Origin: Deltaproteobacteria bacterium YD0425bin51
Lineage (GTDB): Bacteria > Desulfobacterota > Desulfobacteria > Desulfobacterales > YD0425bin51
Length of the DNA stretch: 64,000 nucleotides
Assembly (NCBI GenBank): GCA_002753225.1
Contig: PDZS01000018.1
Location: 1 to 64,000 of the forward strand
Reading direction: 5' to 3'
Under the pieces are notes generated by a model that saw nothing but the letters and a program-made list of their open reading frames with translations, did no database searches and was not told the origin of the DNA. This document shows positions 63,189 to 64,000 of the stretch, piece by piece. Each line of letters starts with the position of its first letter. Position 1 is the stretch's first letter. The translations under genes and the position numbers were made by a program.

Positions 63189-64000
63189 TTAGACCTGTAG
63201 AGGCGCACGGCCGTGCGCCTCTACCTTATTAGGATTTTTACTGAAAATAGTAAATACAACAGTTGTAATAAAAAAGATTACTCCAAGAGAACCTATTGCA
63301 AAGCTATATCCATTTGTATCATCAAGGCCTAAAAGCCTTGGTGCTCCCAATAAAAATCCACATAAAATTGGACCACTTATATTACCAAGTCTCTCAATCA
63401 TCCTATAATAACTGATAGATTTAGCGCTACCTATTTTCTCAACAGAAAAGGCTTCCATAGCATAGGAAACGATTACTGAACTTGAAATGCTGTTTGAAAT
63501 TGCTATTAATATAAGCCAGGGAATTATGTAAAAAATAGTAACATTAATGTTGAGCATATAAAAAACTAGATAAGCGCATATAAGCATTATACTTCCTAAA
63601 AAACCGCTTATTATAATCAACACCCTTTTACTAATGTAATTTGATGTGTATTTTATAATAGCAGGCCCTATAAAAATAATAACTAAACTATGAAGCATTA
63701 TCATACGACCAATATCAGACTCTTTAAAACCAAGGAATTTAAAATAGAGCGGCATAAGAAATGAGATAAATCCTACATAAATCAATTGATATGGAATTGA
63801 TTGAAGCATCAGTGGAAGTATAAATATTTTATCCTTTAAAAGTTGGCTAATTTTTACTGTTTGATCATCTTTTTGAGGAGATTCTCCTGCCTTATATGTT
63901 TTCTTTGCTGATGGTATATTAAAGTGAGCAAACAAGTAAGAGAGCATAGTAACTCCAGATACAATAAAAAACACTATTCTAAATCCCAACCTTTCTGCAA
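63189..64000 (-). CDS. MFS transporter, 3' part; last codons formed by a palindromic repeat
   Basis: The frame is open up to base 64000, so the N-terminus lies outside the window; the TTG at 63989 is only an internal codon. The visible 270 residues hold about eight hydrophobic helices and the linker after the first half (SAKKTYKAGESPQKDDQTVK). The general look is a major facilitator of unknown substrate. The C-terminus KVEAHGRAPLQV is encoded by the 28-base palindrome at 63197-63224 and the bases beside it, so the original stop was probably just before it. Confidence 0.8.
   Translation of the reverse strand, partial: AERLGFRIVFFIVSGVTMLSYLFAHFNIPSAKKTYKAGESPQKDDQTVKISQLLKDKIFILPLMLQSIPYQLIYVGFISFLMPLYFKFLGFKESDIGRMIMLHSLVIIFIGPAIIKYTSNYISKRVLIIISGFLGSIMLICAYLVFYMLNINVTIFYIIPWLILIAISNSISSSVIVSYAMEAFSVEKIGSAKSISYYRMIERLGNISGPILCGFLLGAPRLLGLDDTNGYSFAIGSLGVIFFITTVVFTIFSKNPNKVEAHGRAPLQV
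63197..63224. repeat. Perfect 28-base palindrome
   Basis: From GTAGAGGCGCACGG (63197-63210) to its exact reverse complement CCGTGCGCCTCTAC (63211-63224), with no loop. It is highly GC-rich in an AT-rich context. The sequence type (GTAG-GGCGCACGGCCGTGCGCC-CTAC) resembles dispersed palindromic repeats that I know from several bacterial genomes. It lies at the end of the MFS reading frame. Confidence 0.85.

Overview
The window is strongly AT-rich (by eye about one third G+C, not counted) and densely packed. It has about 63 protein genes and no gap longer than about 200 bases. I see no tRNA, rRNA, CRISPR array, insertion sequence or phage gene. Gene content points to an anaerobic, motile, Gram-negative bacterium of the Desulfobacterota, probably close to Desulfobacterales. 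The signs are a tetrahaem cytochrome c3, an 11-subunit-style complex I without NADH module genes, a FlgM island, many two-component genes and a TauE/SafE carrier in a kinase cluster. This placement is an inference from gene families, not from a marker tree.

Layout. Bases 1-4347: two periplasmic binding proteins and a chemoreceptor in one run. 4313-5650: a B12-binding radical SAM enzyme. 5850-7798: tatC, cytochrome c3 and a thymidylate synthase family gene, the last two meeting at a bidirectional terminator. 7815-19198 (minus strand): a housekeeping run, reading backwards phoH, pgpH-like, ybeY, pdxJ, nnr, tsaE, lysC, dnaN, gyrB. 19249-21615: cvpA-like, mazG, hisH, hisF. 21617-23721 (minus): flgM with two unrecognised partners behind a likely sigma-28 promoter, then a Nudix hydrolase and a small orphan. 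23795-31727 (minus): receiver, TauE/SafE carrier, membrane protein, PEP-synthase-like protein, kinase, receiver, kinase. 31897-43353 (minus): nuoABCDHIJK, two large antiporter-like subunits with a small membrane protein between them, then nuoM and nuoN.

The most unusual part is 43534-54645 on the plus strand, a nine-gene overlapping run. It encodes a lipoprotein with a degenerate phosphatase-like domain and TPRs, a secreted protein with two cysteines, a 61-residue peptide, a TlpA-like lipoprotein, a metallophosphatase-thioredoxin-CcdA fusion, a second short peptide of 62 residues, a TPR membrane protein, a radical SAM/SPASM enzyme and a hybrid histidine kinase with an Hpt domain. Both peptides start with nearly the same sequence, GKILKIKxGYNPNSSSxG, followed by one membrane helix. 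I read this as a candidate peptide- or cofactor-maturation system in which the radical SAM enzyme acts on the conserved segment and a trans-membrane thiol relay works outside the membrane. I do not recognise a named family for these peptides, so novelty is possible but not shown.

Behind it (54642-64000) are an HD-GYP protein, a pseudo-receiver/Hpt protein, a ModE-like DNA-binding protein, larB, kdsB, a coiled-coil membrane protein, guaA, efp, a lysine-rich winged-helix protein and the 3' part of an MFS transporter whose last codons are supplied by a 28-base perfect palindrome.
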